Below are positions 8,001 through 15,158 of a stretch of DNA of 24,678 nucleotides, piece after piece. Position 1 is the first letter of the stretch. Each line of letters starts with the position of its first letter. Position numbers and translations under genes: made by a program. The stretch is from positions 1 through 24,678 of the forward strand of contig JBFLYK010000080.1 in the NCBI GenBank assembly GCA_040756995.1, written 5' to 3'. The stretch is from BP-133 sp040756995 (GTDB lineage: Bacteria; Actinomycetota; Acidimicrobiia; IMCC26256; BP-133). The notes beneath the pieces were generated by a model that saw only the letters and a list, made by a program, of their open reading frames with translations, ran no database searches and was not told where the DNA came from.

Positions 8001-8955
8001 CGACGGCAGTGGCTCGAAGACGATCACCGGTATCCCCTCGACGACGAGCTGCACGGTGACCGAACGTGACAACCCATTGTTCACCGCCGAGGCGAGCCCG
8101 GCGAATGGAACGGTGACGATCAGCGCCGGCGGTGCCAACGTCGGCTTCATCAACACGGCCAAGCCGATCGGGATCAGGCTGGACAAGAAGGTGAACCGGG
8201 GCGACCACGCCAGTCCGGGGGACGCGCTGGTTGTCCACGGCCGAGACGCCCTGGCCTACACGGTGACGATCACGAACACCGGTCAGGTTCCGCTTCGCAT
8301 CACCGCCCTGTCCGACTCCCTGTATTCCGCCTTCGTGGCGGCGTGCCCGCAGGCGATCGGATCCGTGCTCGCCGCTGGAGCATCCTTCACCTGCTCCTAC
8401 GGTGCGACGGCCATCACCGATGCCCACAACGTCGCGGCGGTCAGCGCCGTGGACGACCTCGGTAGGCCTGTCGGGGCGACCGACGGCACGTACGTCGACG
8501 TCATCAACCCGGCGATCAGCATCGTGAAGACGGCGGCGCCCGAGTCGATCTCGGTTTCAGGCACCGTCACCTACACCTACGTGGTGACGAACACCGGTGA
8601 CACGCCGCTCCAGAACGTGCTCGTCACCGATGACGTCCTCGGGGCGATCGGGACGGTCGGGCAGCTGGGCGTCGGCGAGTCGGTCACCTTTGCCAAGACA
8701 GTGGACGTCGATGCCACGACCCCGCCGAGGAACATCGGCACCGCCGTCGGCACGGACCAGCTGGGGCAGACGGTGAGCGCCTCCGACGATGCGGTCATCA
8801 CCGTGGTCCTCGGTGCGGTCCTGGCCCAGCCGGAGCTGCCCCGGACCGGGGCACCGCTCGGGGCGCAGACCAGGGCGGCGCTGGCGATGATCGAGGTGGG
8901 CATCGTCCTGACCCTCGCCGGCCGGCGCCGGCGGGGTGGCCGCCGGGCGGACTGA
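5011..8955 (+). CDS. LPXTG-anchored multidomain repeat surface protein
   Basis: A 1,314-residue exported protein. Residues 1-33 are a Sec signal peptide: an Arg-rich start, the core VALVLIAAPLVLLP, then TAASS. A unique domain (34-264) follows, with several Cys and many aromatic residues. Residues 265-368 are a DUF5979-like beta domain (SLTVTKTVAGGSGSFNFTVDC). Residues 369-876 are five tandem SpaA/prealbumin-like units, each starting TGTLTVNK and ending VVCTITNTR. Two more DUF5979-like units (877-1051) and two DUF11-like units (about 1052-1270, e.g. AYTVTITNTGQVPL) come next. The end is LPRTG (1276-1280), a hydrophobic stretch and an Arg-rich tail, which is a classic sortase signal. It is probably a stalk-like adhesin or cell-wall protein. 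No sortase is encoded in the window. ATG at 5011 is chosen because GGAGG lies 10 bases upstream and it starts the signal peptide; a TTG at 5005 is the alternative. Confidence 0.9.
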   Translation: MFTRALGRSPHRRTRRLARLGVALVLIAAPLVLLPTAASSDTGSALPSSPYNAGNGVRDSGPNIAGHDDVGTPDTFAGGVKEDTDCPSPDGGGAPDKSDILTAWVGNANAKVSGVDHTFLYLAWARPSDEGTATIDFELNTGTVKCSATSPFYKRVAGKDLLVTYDFQGGSTVAISVRTWTSTNQGGKWSPPVTLDASKAEADISDNQLFGELVIDMTAAGYFQPGVCQSFSSAMAKSRSSSASFENQVKDLILPFPIEVTNCGSLTVTKTVAGGSGSFNFTVDCGSFDLKPDAAGDDLTFPLGDGGSKLIPDIPLDTVCSVTESDPGAATWTTTYKIGSGPTQTGLVAGGITIALGNKTVAFTNTRNTGILTVNKVLVPAGDSGKFNLQIDGATTGSGANVGNGGTTGAVTVNTGTHTFGETAGTGTDLDNYVSSTVCLAGSTPVTIVAGNTVNVAKDQSVVCTITNTRKTGTLTVNKVVVPADDPGTFNLQIDGATAGSGANVGNGGTTGAVTVNTGTHTFGETAGTGTSLADYAAESSCLVGSTPVNAAAGSINVGHGQNVVCTITNTRRTGTLTVNKLLVPADDPGTFNLQIDGQTAGTGTNVGHNGTTGPIQVNTGPHSVGETAGSGTNLDDYASSIACRAGETSVTVTNGSISVGEQNVVCTITNTRKTGTLRVVKDLSPADDPGKFNLLIDSVVQASGVGDGGATPVVTVNTGVHSFGESAGTGTDLDDYTSTAACVDGTGSVNTSGGSVTVAHNQNVVCTITNTRKTGTLTVNKVLVPSSDPGKFNLQIDGATAGSGGNVGNGGTTGKIILNTGTHSFGETAGTDSDLDDYITTSACLSGESTVTITDGSVQVGHNQDIVCTITNIRRTGSLTVAKTTSGGSGTFTFDVVCDNGLTTVVVIEDSGAETIEGIPTRTSCTVTERDNPLFGSTVIPANGTVVIDENGETVAFTNTRITGPLTITKTVVGGTGTFTFDVNCSDDSFDQAVTIDGSGSKTITGIPSTTSCTVTERDNPLFTAEASPANGTVTISAGGANVGFINTAKPIGIRLDKKVNRGDHASPGDALVVHGRDALAYTVTITNTGQVPLRITALSDSLYSAFVAACPQAIGSVLAAGASFTCSYGATAITDAHNVAAVSAVDDLGRPVGATDGTYVDVINPAISIVKTAAPESISVSGTVTYTYVVTNTGDTPLQNVLVTDDVLGAIGTVGQLGVGESVTFAKTVDVDATTPPRNIGTAVGTDQLGQTVSASDDAVITVVLGAVLAQPELPRTGAPLGAQTRAALAMIEVGIVLTLAGRRRRGGRRAD
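6115..7638 (+). repeat. Five tandem SpaA-like coding repeats of 300-309 bp
   Basis: Units start at 6115, 6424, 6730, 7033 and 7333 and end at 7638, with lengths of 309, 306, 303, 300 and 306 bases (103 to 100 residues). Each codes TG-x-LTVNK...FNLQIDG...VNTGTH(S/T)FGETAGTG...VVCTITNTR. Units 1 and 2 share a 113-base stretch (6169-6281 and 6478-6590) with a single mismatch, so this pair was duplicated or converted recently, while units 3 to 5 have diverged. All unit lengths are multiples of three, so unit number can change without breaking the frame. Confidence 0.9.
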
Positions 8956-8968
8956 CCCTCCGCACCGG

Positions 8969-8988
8969 CAGGCCCCACGGCCGGCCTG
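8969..8988. terminator. Weak candidate bidirectional terminator hairpin
   Basis: CAGGCC at 8969-8974 pairs with GGCCTG at 8983-8988 across an 8-base loop, in the 40-base gap between two convergent genes. It has no T-run on either strand, so termination is inferred from position only. Confidence 0.3.
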
Positions 8989-8995
8989 GCGTTCC

Positions 8996-9730
8996 TCAGG
9001 GCTCCTCCCCCGCCCTCTGGAGCGCCAGGTCGGCGCCGCGTCGGAGGAAGGCCAGCGCGGCGTCGTGCTGGTCGGCGGCCTCGAGGATCTCCCGGTAGGG
9101 CAGGACGGCGCCGAAGGGCGCGTTCCAGAAGTCGCCGTCCGGGAGGCCTTCGGTGTTCCAGGGGCCGACGTAGACGTACGGCTCGGCGAGGTAGCCGTCG
9201 CCGGGCGAACTGCCGAAGTTCACCCCTTCGATGTTGCAGCCCAGATCGAAGTGCTCCGGCCAGAGCTGCACCTCGGAGCACTCCCGCCCTTCGGCCTTCA
9301 GCTCCGCCCGGAACTCCTCCAGCACCGCGGCGGAGAATCCGTACCAGTCCCCGAGCGCGGTGGCCGCCGCCGGGAAGACCGGAAGCGGACCCTCGACGTC
9401 ACCGAGCGGCGGCGGATCGGATCCAATCCCCGGATCGGCCGAGAGCGTCACGCCGGCGAAGGCGGCCGCCGCCGCCAGCGAGGTGATGCCGACCGCGTCC
9501 GACCGGCCGTCCCGCCGGCGGACGAGCGACACCCCTTCGACCCGCAACTGCTGGCCGTCGCCGAACTCCGGTGTCCCGAAACCCCCGGGCAGGGGACGCA
9601 GCCCGATCCGCCCCGTCACCGCCTTCCGGGCCGGCGCCAGGACATGGGCCGCCAACCGGTGCAGCGCATGGCGCGTGTCGACGAAGTGGTCGGAAAGGCG
9701 GGCGAGATGGGGCCCCGGAGGTGTCGCCAT
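8996..9730 (-). CDS. Conserved-looking hypothetical protein (244 aa)
   Basis: I do not recognise this family. The 244-residue product is soluble, with no signal peptide or membrane segment. It has an N-terminal helix rich in His/Arg (HFVDTRHALHRLAAHVLAPAR), a segment with GRIGLRPLPGGFGTPEFG near residues 40-55, a middle part rich in Ala/Pro, and an aromatic/acidic C-terminal half (WYGFSAAVLEEF, VQLWPEHFDLGCNIEG, YVYVGPWN, DGDFWNAPFGAVLPY). Those C-terminal motifs have the density of Trp, Glu, His and Cys expected of a real ligand- or metal-binding fold. The frame is open further upstream to 10015, but a strong terminator at 9768-9805 falls within that extension, so the ATG at 9730 is preferred. 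No Shine-Dalgarno is visible, so it may be leaderless. It converges on the surface-protein gene. Confidence 0.7.
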   Translation of the reverse strand: MATPPGPHLARLSDHFVDTRHALHRLAAHVLAPARKAVTGRIGLRPLPGGFGTPEFGDGQQLRVEGVSLVRRRDGRSDAVGITSLAAAAAFAGVTLSADPGIGSDPPPLGDVEGPLPVFPAAATALGDWYGFSAAVLEEFRAELKAEGRECSEVQLWPEHFDLGCNIEGVNFGSSPGDGYLAEPYVYVGPWNTEGLPDGDFWNAPFGAVLPYREILEAADQHDAALAFLRRGADLALQRAGEEP

Positions 9731-9767
9731 GGGCGCACAGTCTGGGGCAGGCGGGCGGCTGTTACAG

Positions 9768-9805
9768 GCAAAAAGAAGACCCCCCGGGATCGCTCCCGGG
9801 GGGTC
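9768..9805 (-). terminator. Strong intrinsic terminator of the oxidase gene
   Basis: GACCCCCCGGGA at 9778-9789 and TCCCGGGGGGTC at 9794-9805 are perfect 12-bp arms around a 4-base loop. Read on the minus strand, the stem is followed by TTCTTTTTG (9777-9769). It lies 20 bases after the stop of the copper radical oxidase gene and closes the minus-strand block. Confidence 0.92.
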
Positions 9806-9825
9806 GAGTCCTGCAATCGGTGGCC

Positions 9826-12135
9826 CTAGCCGACGGGCGTCGGTTTGACGCCCCGCAGTCTCAGCCAGGCGTTCGCGCTCTCCGGAGGCCGGGATGCCGC
9901 CTGCTGGACGTGGTCGTCGTCCTCCGACGAGATGGGAAGCTGCTGGAGCGCCGGGTTCGACTGCTGGAGCTCGTGGCGCACGCCACCCCGCTCGCCCTTC
10001 GTGCAGCCGGTGCACTCGCCGAAGTCGTTCATGGAGCTGTCCTCGTCGGGAGTGGCGGAGCCCTTGCTGGCCGCAGCCGACGAGTCCTTCATCGGAATCA
10101 GCGCCGGCTTCTCGAAGAGGTCCTGGGCGCCGACGAGGTCACCGACCCGCACGATGGCGGCGACCGAGGGAATCAGGCCCTTGGACGACTTCTTGTTGAC
10201 GAACAGGTAGTAGTAGCCGGGCGGGGCGATCGTGCCGTCGGGCGGCGCGGTGGCCGTCAGCTTGTTCCCGTCCTGCTTGAACTCCAGCTCGACCGAACGG
10301 ATGTCGGTGTCGAGGCCGTGCTGCGGGGACCCGGTGCGGATGAGGGCGATGCTGCCGATCTCGTCCGAGCCCTTCATTCGGACGTCGAACGTGGAGCCCC
10401 AGGCGACACCGGAAGGCGCGAAGTCGATCTCCGGCCGGTCGCCCCGGAACAGGTACGGCGGGCTGTAGATCTCGAAGCTCGAGTCCTTCTCGTTGTTGGC
10501 GAAGAAGCCGTACTTCTGGTCGCGGCGGTGGCCGTACATCGTGGCCACACTCGACATGCCGCCGGAGAGAACACGGCCGTCAGGCAGGAGCGTCGCCGTC
10601 TCGTGGTAGTGCCGGTCCCGGGAAGCGGAGGCGACCGGCTTCCACATGTCGGTGGCGGGGTCGAAGATCTCCGCCTGGCGGACGGCGACCTCGTAACCCG
10701 GCATCTGCAGCGAGTCCTTGTCGCCGCCGTTGGTGACCAGGACCGTCCCGTCCGGCAGGATCGTCCCGTCGTGGAACCAGCGGCGGTTGTTGAGCTGGCC
10801 CTTGGTCAGGCGGTTGGTCACCTTGCCGTCACGGGTGACGGTCGTGATGGTCGAGAAGTTGGTGGCCAGCGGGGCACCGGGCGGGATGCCGATGGTGCCG
10901 CCCGAGACGAGGACCGACCCCTCGTTGTAGGGCGCCTTGAGCGGCAGCAGAACCTGGGCGGCGCTACCCCGGGACCCCAGGAAGCCGGGGGTGGGCGGGA
11001 TGATCTCCCACTTCTTCGTGTTCGGGTCGAACATCTTCTGGAAGTTGAACGTCGCTTCCTCGAAGTCGGTGCCGTTCGGCCCGAAGTTCTGGCCCACGCC
11101 GTTGAAGAGGATCTTGCCGTTCGGCATGAGGTTCAGCCGGGAGAACAGCGGCAGCGCCGTCTCCGACTCGGGACCGACGTAGTTCTCCGTCCAGGTCCCG
11201 GTGGCCGGGTCGAACGTCTCGGTGCGGCGAACCTGACCGAGCTGGGTCGACTTCAGCAGCTTGGTGACACCGCTGAACACGGTGACCTTCCCGTCGGGCA
11301 GCGTGACCAGGCTGGGGTACCAGCGTCCGAACTTCATCGGGGCCATGGCGTGGTGCTGGTCGGTCTTCGGGTCGAAGATCCACGACGCCCGCAGGCCCTC
11401 GAGCTCGAGCAGCCCGACGTCGGCCGGAGCGCCCTCGTCCCGGTCGGCCAGGGAGGGCTCGTTGTAGTAGTCCGTGCCGCCGGCCATCAGCATCCGGCCG
11501 TCGGGCAGCTGGGCGATGTCGGCGCAGAACGTGCTCCGCTCCGAGTACGGCTTGTCGTCGGGCGGTGAGCTCGGCTGCTGCGGCGGGCCGCCGAGCTTGC
11601 CCCAGGTCGAGCCGACGAACCCGTCACCGGGGCGGCCGGGCGTGCCGATCACACCGAAGGGATCGCCGTTGGTCCAGTTCTGCCCCGGCTTCACCTGCGG
11701 GTTCCACGAGGCGCCCGCCTCCTGGGGCGGGGTGGTCCACTTCGGCTCCGCGCCGCGGAGGTCGAGGACGCGGGTGCGGTCGGCCCGGGTCCGGTTCCCG
11801 AGCTCCAGCTCGTAGTGGTACCGGACGTTCTCGTCGGCCTCGATGCCGTTGGCGTAGAAGATCCGCCCGTCAGGCAGCACCGCCATGGTGACGGCGGCGA
11901 CCTTGCAGAAGATCTCGTCCTTGAGCAGGCCGTCCTTCCGGTGGCACCGCGGCGTCTCGGCCCCGCCCTCCTCGAACGGCTGGGTCCACTGGCCGATCTC
12001 CGCCGGTGAACCGCTGACCTCCGGAGACTGCGGATTGGCGACTTGCTGGCCCGTCCCAGCGGACACCGGGCCGACAGCTATGAGCGATAGTGCGAGCGAA
12101 GCGGCGACGATGACGCCGCGACGATGACGTCCCAC
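9826..12135 (-). CDS. Secreted galactose-oxidase-like copper radical oxidase (DUF1929)
   Basis: A 769-residue exported protein with a signal peptide at 1-26 (basic start, hydrophobic core, cut after VSA), a Kelch-type seven-bladed region (repeated LPDGRV motifs, about 80-530) and a C-terminal DUF1929 Ig-like domain (about 565-667). The copper site of the galactose/glyoxal oxidase family (AA5) is complete by motif: Cys204 (STFCADI) and Tyr273 (GRWYPSL) for the thioether cofactor, Tyr510-His511 (DRHYHETATLLPDGR) and His606 (GSPQHGLD). It should oxidise an alcohol or aldehyde with oxygen, releasing hydrogen peroxide; the substrate is unknown. The stacking Trp of fungal galactose oxidase is replaced (Val290/Thr291). 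A 100-residue hydrophilic tail (670-769) with a CTGC motif is an unusual addition. The GTG start has GGGGAGGGA directly upstream. It is the last gene before the terminator, 95 bases after the CHRD gene. Confidence 0.88.
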   Translation of the reverse strand: MGRHRRGVIVAASLALSLIAVGPVSAGTGQQVANPQSPEVSGSPAEIGQWTQPFEEGGAETPRCHRKDGLLKDEIFCKVAAVTMAVLPDGRIFYANGIEADENVRYHYELELGNRTRADRTRVLDLRGAEPKWTTPPQEAGASWNPQVKPGQNWTNGDPFGVIGTPGRPGDGFVGSTWGKLGGPPQQPSSPPDDKPYSERSTFCADIAQLPDGRMLMAGGTDYYNEPSLADRDEGAPADVGLLELEGLRASWIFDPKTDQHHAMAPMKFGRWYPSLVTLPDGKVTVFSGVTKLLKSTQLGQVRRTETFDPATGTWTENYVGPESETALPLFSRLNLMPNGKILFNGVGQNFGPNGTDFEEATFNFQKMFDPNTKKWEIIPPTPGFLGSRGSAAQVLLPLKAPYNEGSVLVSGGTIGIPPGAPLATNFSTITTVTRDGKVTNRLTKGQLNNRRWFHDGTILPDGTVLVTNGGDKDSLQMPGYEVAVRQAEIFDPATDMWKPVASASRDRHYHETATLLPDGRVLSGGMSSVATMYGHRRDQKYGFFANNEKDSSFEIYSPPYLFRGDRPEIDFAPSGVAWGSTFDVRMKGSDEIGSIALIRTGSPQHGLDTDIRSVELEFKQDGNKLTATAPPDGTIAPPGYYYLFVNKKSSKGLIPSVAAIVRVGDLVGAQDLFEKPALIPMKDSSAAASKGSATPDEDSSMNDFGECTGCTKGERGGVRHELQQSNPALQQLPISSEDDDHVQQAASRPPESANAWLRLRGVKPTPVG

Positions 12136-12230
12136 GATTCCCTCCCCGTGAATCTGGGTGGTGACTAGGCCGGATGGTAGCCGTGGCCCCCCCAGACGGG
12201 CCAGGACTGCTCAGCGAACGCCGTTCAGCG

Positions 12231-12692
12231 CTAGTGCTGATGCTGCTGGTGGGCCGGCGCCGGCGCGCCACCCTCCGGGACAGTCTGACCGCGCACCGCG
12301 CCATTCTGCTGGAAGACGATCGTGTGGATCTCGACGTAGTACCCGTCGGGCCAGTCGATCAGGGCCTTGATCTCGGCCGGGTTCGGGTTGACGCACTCGG
12401 CGTTGATGTCGAGGTTGATCGTGACCGGCCCGGTCATGCCCTTCTCGCCCCGGTGGATGTGGGCGGCGGTCATCGACCCCGGACCGTCGTAGGTCAGCTG
12501 GTAGCAGACCTGGCGGGCGTCCTGGTCGGCCACGACCCTCGCCGTCCCCTTGGCGCCCGGCGGCCCGGGGAGGGGCTTCACTTCCTCGGCCGTCATGTTG
12601 GCGATGAAGCCCACCGGCCCGGCCTCGGCCGGGGTGGCGATGAACGCCGGAGTGACGAGCACGAGCGGAAGAAGCAGTCGCAGCATGCGCAT
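12231..12692 (-). CDS. Exported CHRD-domain protein with His-rich tail
   Basis: A 153-residue protein with a signal peptide (MRMLRLLLPLVLVTPAFIAT, cut near AEA at 22-24) and one CHRD domain (about 27-137). The domain shows the features of the family: FIANMTAEEVKP, a YDGPGSMTAAHIHRGEKG loop with His78 and His80, and GPVTINLD. CHRD domains take their name from chordin; in bacteria they occur in secreted proteins, often near redox or metal proteins, and their biochemical role is poorly defined. The C terminus ends HQQHQH, which could bind metal. The gene starts 10 bases after the peroxidase stop and lies before the copper oxidase gene, so it is probably co-transcribed with both. Two ATGs, at 12692 and 12686, are possible; neither has a strong Shine-Dalgarno, which would fit translational coupling to the peroxidase gene. 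Confidence 0.85.
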   Translation of the reverse strand: MRMLRLLLPLVLVTPAFIATPAEAGPVGFIANMTAEEVKPLPGPPGAKGTARVVADQDARQVCYQLTYDGPGSMTAAHIHRGEKGMTGPVTINLDINAECVNPNPAEIKALIDWPDGYYVEIHTIVFQQNGAVRGQTVPEGGAPAPAHQQHQH

Positions 12693-12702
12693 CGACCCGA
12701 TT

Positions 12703-13797
12703 CTAAAGGGACAGGAGGAACTCGGCGAGGTCGGCCAGCTCCTCGTCGGTGAACCGGAAGTTGAAGCGAACGGTGTTGTAGAAGGGAAGGACATTGTCGA
12801 GCAGCGCCCGCCGGGCGACGGCCGCGCCGTGGGTGCCGATGTCCCCGTCGAGGGAATGGCGTCCGAACCCCCCGGAGAAGAAGTTGCTGGGAGCCGTCGG
12901 GTCCCCGGCACTGCCGTCGTGGAAGTACGGGGCGGTGAGCCGGAGCCCGAGCAGCGACGGCGTATGGAACCCCATGATGGTGCCGTCGGGGCCGACCTCG
13001 CCCGGATCGAGCAGGGGGTCACCGGTGACGACGACGCTGCGGTGCGCCTTGCCATCGGTGAAGAAGGGGCCGGAGTGGCAGGTGGCGCAGGCGACCTTCG
13101 CCCCCGCCGGGAACTCGCCGGTCGGGTCGGTGACCGGGCGGGGAGTCCGGAACAGGACCTCGCCCCGGGCCGCCCGCGCCGGGTCGTACTCCCTGCCCGG
13201 CAGCGCGGCGGGGACGCTGAGGGTGCGCTGGAACTCCGCCAGGGCATCCAGTTCCCGCCGGGTCGGTTCCCGGGAGGCGTTCATCTCCAGGGGAGAGATG
13301 ATGGCCCCGCGGGCCTGCGCCTGGAGGCTCGGATTGCGCCCGTCCCACCCGTAGGGAGCGGTGTGCTCCAGACCGAGGAGCGCCGGTGTCTGGCGGCGCG
13401 CCACCTCCCGCTCCCGGACCGGGCCCACCGGATGGGTCAGGGCGTCGGCGAAACCGAGGGCGGGGTCATGGCAGGTGGCACAGGAGACGAGCTGGCCGTA
13501 GACCAGCGGACCCTGGCTCGGCTGCTGGCCGAAGGCCGTGCGGGAGAAGAACAGGTCCTTCCCTTCGGCGACGAGCTTCTGGCGGTCCGCCTCGGTGTAG
13601 TTGGGGGACGGGCCCTGCGACTGGTCGCTCTCGGGGAACTGCGGCCGGAACGGCCCCTTCACGCCCTTGAACACCGGGTTCAAGGGGTCGGGTGTCGCCG
13701 GCGCGGAGGAGGACAGGAACGCGGCGAAGGCCGCCGCGCCGAAGAACATCGGCAGTGTCAGTAACAGCTTCGGCCCGCGGAAGCACCGCAGCGACAC
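12703..13797 (-). CDS. Di-heme cytochrome c peroxidase (CcpA/MauG family)
   Basis: A 364-residue exported protein. An N-terminal hydrophobic segment (LLLTLPMFFGAAAFAAFLS, about 11-29) is a signal peptide or anchor. Two CATCH motifs, Cys106-His110 and Cys237-His241, bind two c-type hemes. Between them is YGWDGR (Trp151), a segment conserved in the family and placed between the hemes in bacterial di-heme peroxidases. Family members reduce hydrogen peroxide with electrons from cytochromes or copper proteins; MauG relatives instead oxidise a partner protein to build a cofactor. The sequence does not decide between these. The GTG start at 13797 has GGGGGAGGG 6 bases upstream. The gene begins 41 bases after the PP2C phosphatase stop and is followed 10 bases later by the CHRD gene, so it heads an exported redox set. 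Confidence 0.9.
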   Translation of the reverse strand: MSLRCFRGPKLLLTLPMFFGAAAFAAFLSSSAPATPDPLNPVFKGVKGPFRPQFPESDQSQGPSPNYTEADRQKLVAEGKDLFFSRTAFGQQPSQGPLVYGQLVSCATCHDPALGFADALTHPVGPVREREVARRQTPALLGLEHTAPYGWDGRNPSLQAQARGAIISPLEMNASREPTRRELDALAEFQRTLSVPAALPGREYDPARAARGEVLFRTPRPVTDPTGEFPAGAKVACATCHSGPFFTDGKAHRSVVVTGDPLLDPGEVGPDGTIMGFHTPSLLGLRLTAPYFHDGSAGDPTAPSNFFSGGFGRHSLDGDIGTHGAAVARRALLDNVLPFYNTVRFNFRFTDEELADLAEFLLSL

Positions 13798-13838
13798 CTA
13801 GAACCCTCCCCCTGAGGGCGGCCCCCCGCTGACGCGTC

Positions 13839-15158
13839 CTACACCGCCGCCCTGAGCACCACGATAGCGAGGTCATCGTCGGCGCGGTCCCCGCGGTGGT
13901 CGAGGACGGAGCGCTCGATCCGGCGGGCGATCCCCTCGGCGGAGCGGCCGGCACAGGTGGCGAGCAGCTCCGTCAGGCGTTCGAGCCCGAACTCGGAGCC
14001 CTCGCCGTCCCGGGCCTCGAGGACGCCGTCGGTCACCAGCACCAGGGCGTCTCCCGGGTTGAGGACCACGTGGATGTCGCTCAGCTCCACGGTGGGAAAC
14101 ACTCCCAGCAGCATGCCGGCTTCCCCGTCGAGCACCTCGACCGACTCGTCGTCCCGCAGGACCACCGCCGGCGGGTGGCCGCCACTGCACAGACCGACGG
14201 GCACCACGCCGTCGCCCTTCGGCTCGAGGATGGCGTAGACGGCGGTGAGGAACCGCTCCGAGCCGAGGCGGAGGAGCGCCTCGTTGAGCCGGGTCAGCAC
14301 GGCGCAGGGCCCGTCCTCGGCCTCGGCCACCGCCCGGACGGTGTACCGGGCCACCCCGGTGAGCGCCGCCGCCTCCGGGCCGACGCCGCTGACGTCGCCG
14401 AGCAGGAGGCCGAAGCGGCCGTCGGCGATCTCGAACAGGTCGTAGAAGTCGCCGCCGACGAGGTTGCCCCGGCCGGGGGCGTCGGCGCCGCTCGGCCGGT
14501 AGCGGGCGGCGGCGTCGAGGCCGGGCAGGGGCGGCAGCAGCGGCGGCAGGAGACTCTCCGACAGGGCGCTGGCCACCCGGCTGCGCTCGGCGAAGAGGGC
14601 GCAGTGCTCGAGGGCGGCGGCCAGCTGGGAGCACAGCCCGGCCACGAGCCGCTCGTGGCGGGCGTCGAAGGCGTGGGCCCGGTGGTGCCCGAGGTAGACG
14701 ACGCCGAGCACGGCGTCGCCCCGGCCCCGCACCGGAGCCGCCAGCCAGCTGCGCACGAGCCGACCGTCGGCCAGCACGCCGTAGCTCCGGGCTGCCTCCT
14801 CACCCTTGGCCCACGTGGCGACGTCGTCGATCCGGAGGATCTCGCCGGTGACCACGGCCCCGGCCAGCACCGGCGCCCGGCCGACGGCGGGCGGCGCGGC
14901 GAAGTCCTCCCGGGTGAGACCGACGAAGGAGACGGTGGCCCGCTCGCTGCCGGCGGCCAGGAACAATCCGAACCGGGCGCCGGTCAGCTCCCGGGCGGCG
15001 TCGACGACCCCGACGCTCAGCTGCTCCGGATCGAGCTCCGACAACAGCGCCGGCAGCCGGACCAGCAGCCCCTCCAGCCGGTCCCGCTCGGCTTCGAGCT
15101 GTTCGATGGCCCGGCGGGAGATCTCGAGGGCCGGCTCGGCCGCCGCCTCGTCGCTCAC
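13839..15158 (-). CDS. GAF-PP2C (SpoIIE/RsbU-type) serine phosphatase
   Basis: A 439-residue cytosolic protein. A short coiled coil (about 12-35) precedes a GAF domain (about 38-190) and a PPM/PP2C domain of SpoIIE type (about 195-439). The metal-binding motifs are present: VGGDFYD (Asp237), LLGDVSG (Asp255), VTDGVLEA (Asp377) and RADDDLAIVVLR at the C terminus. Enzymes of this type dephosphorylate a serine or threonine on a STAS anti-anti-sigma protein in partner-switching pathways. The GTG start overlaps the stop of the REC-ATPase gene by four bases (GTGA, 15155-15158). That ATPase may make the opposing phosphorylation. No STAS protein or sigma factor is in the window, so the shared substrate must be elsewhere or outside the known scheme. 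Confidence 0.92.
   Translation of the reverse strand: MSDEAAAEPALEISRRAIEQLEAERDRLEGLLVRLPALLSELDPEQLSVGVVDAARELTGARFGLFLAAGSERATVSFVGLTREDFAAPPAVGRAPVLAGAVVTGEILRIDDVATWAKGEEAARSYGVLADGRLVRSWLAAPVRGRGDAVLGVVYLGHHRAHAFDARHERLVAGLCSQLAAALEHCALFAERSRVASALSESLLPPLLPPLPGLDAAARYRPSGADAPGRGNLVGGDFYDLFEIADGRFGLLLGDVSGVGPEAAALTGVARYTVRAVAEAEDGPCAVLTRLNEALLRLGSERFLTAVYAILEPKGDGVVPVGLCSGGHPPAVVLRDDESVEVLDGEAGMLLGVFPTVELSDIHVVLNPGDALVLVTDGVLEARDGEGSEFGLERLTELLATCAGRSAEGIARRIERSVLDHRGDRADDDLAIVVLRAAV

Noticed and set aside
6313..8427. 704-codon minus-strand frame opposite the surface protein
   Set aside because: It only mirrors the tandem repeats of the plus-strand gene and has no domain of its own.
9571..11568. 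665-codon plus-strand frame opposite the copper oxidase
   Set aside because: The minus strand encodes a signal peptide, Kelch repeats and a complete copper site; the plus-strand product is Arg/Gly/Val-rich shadow sequence and reads through the terminator hairpin.
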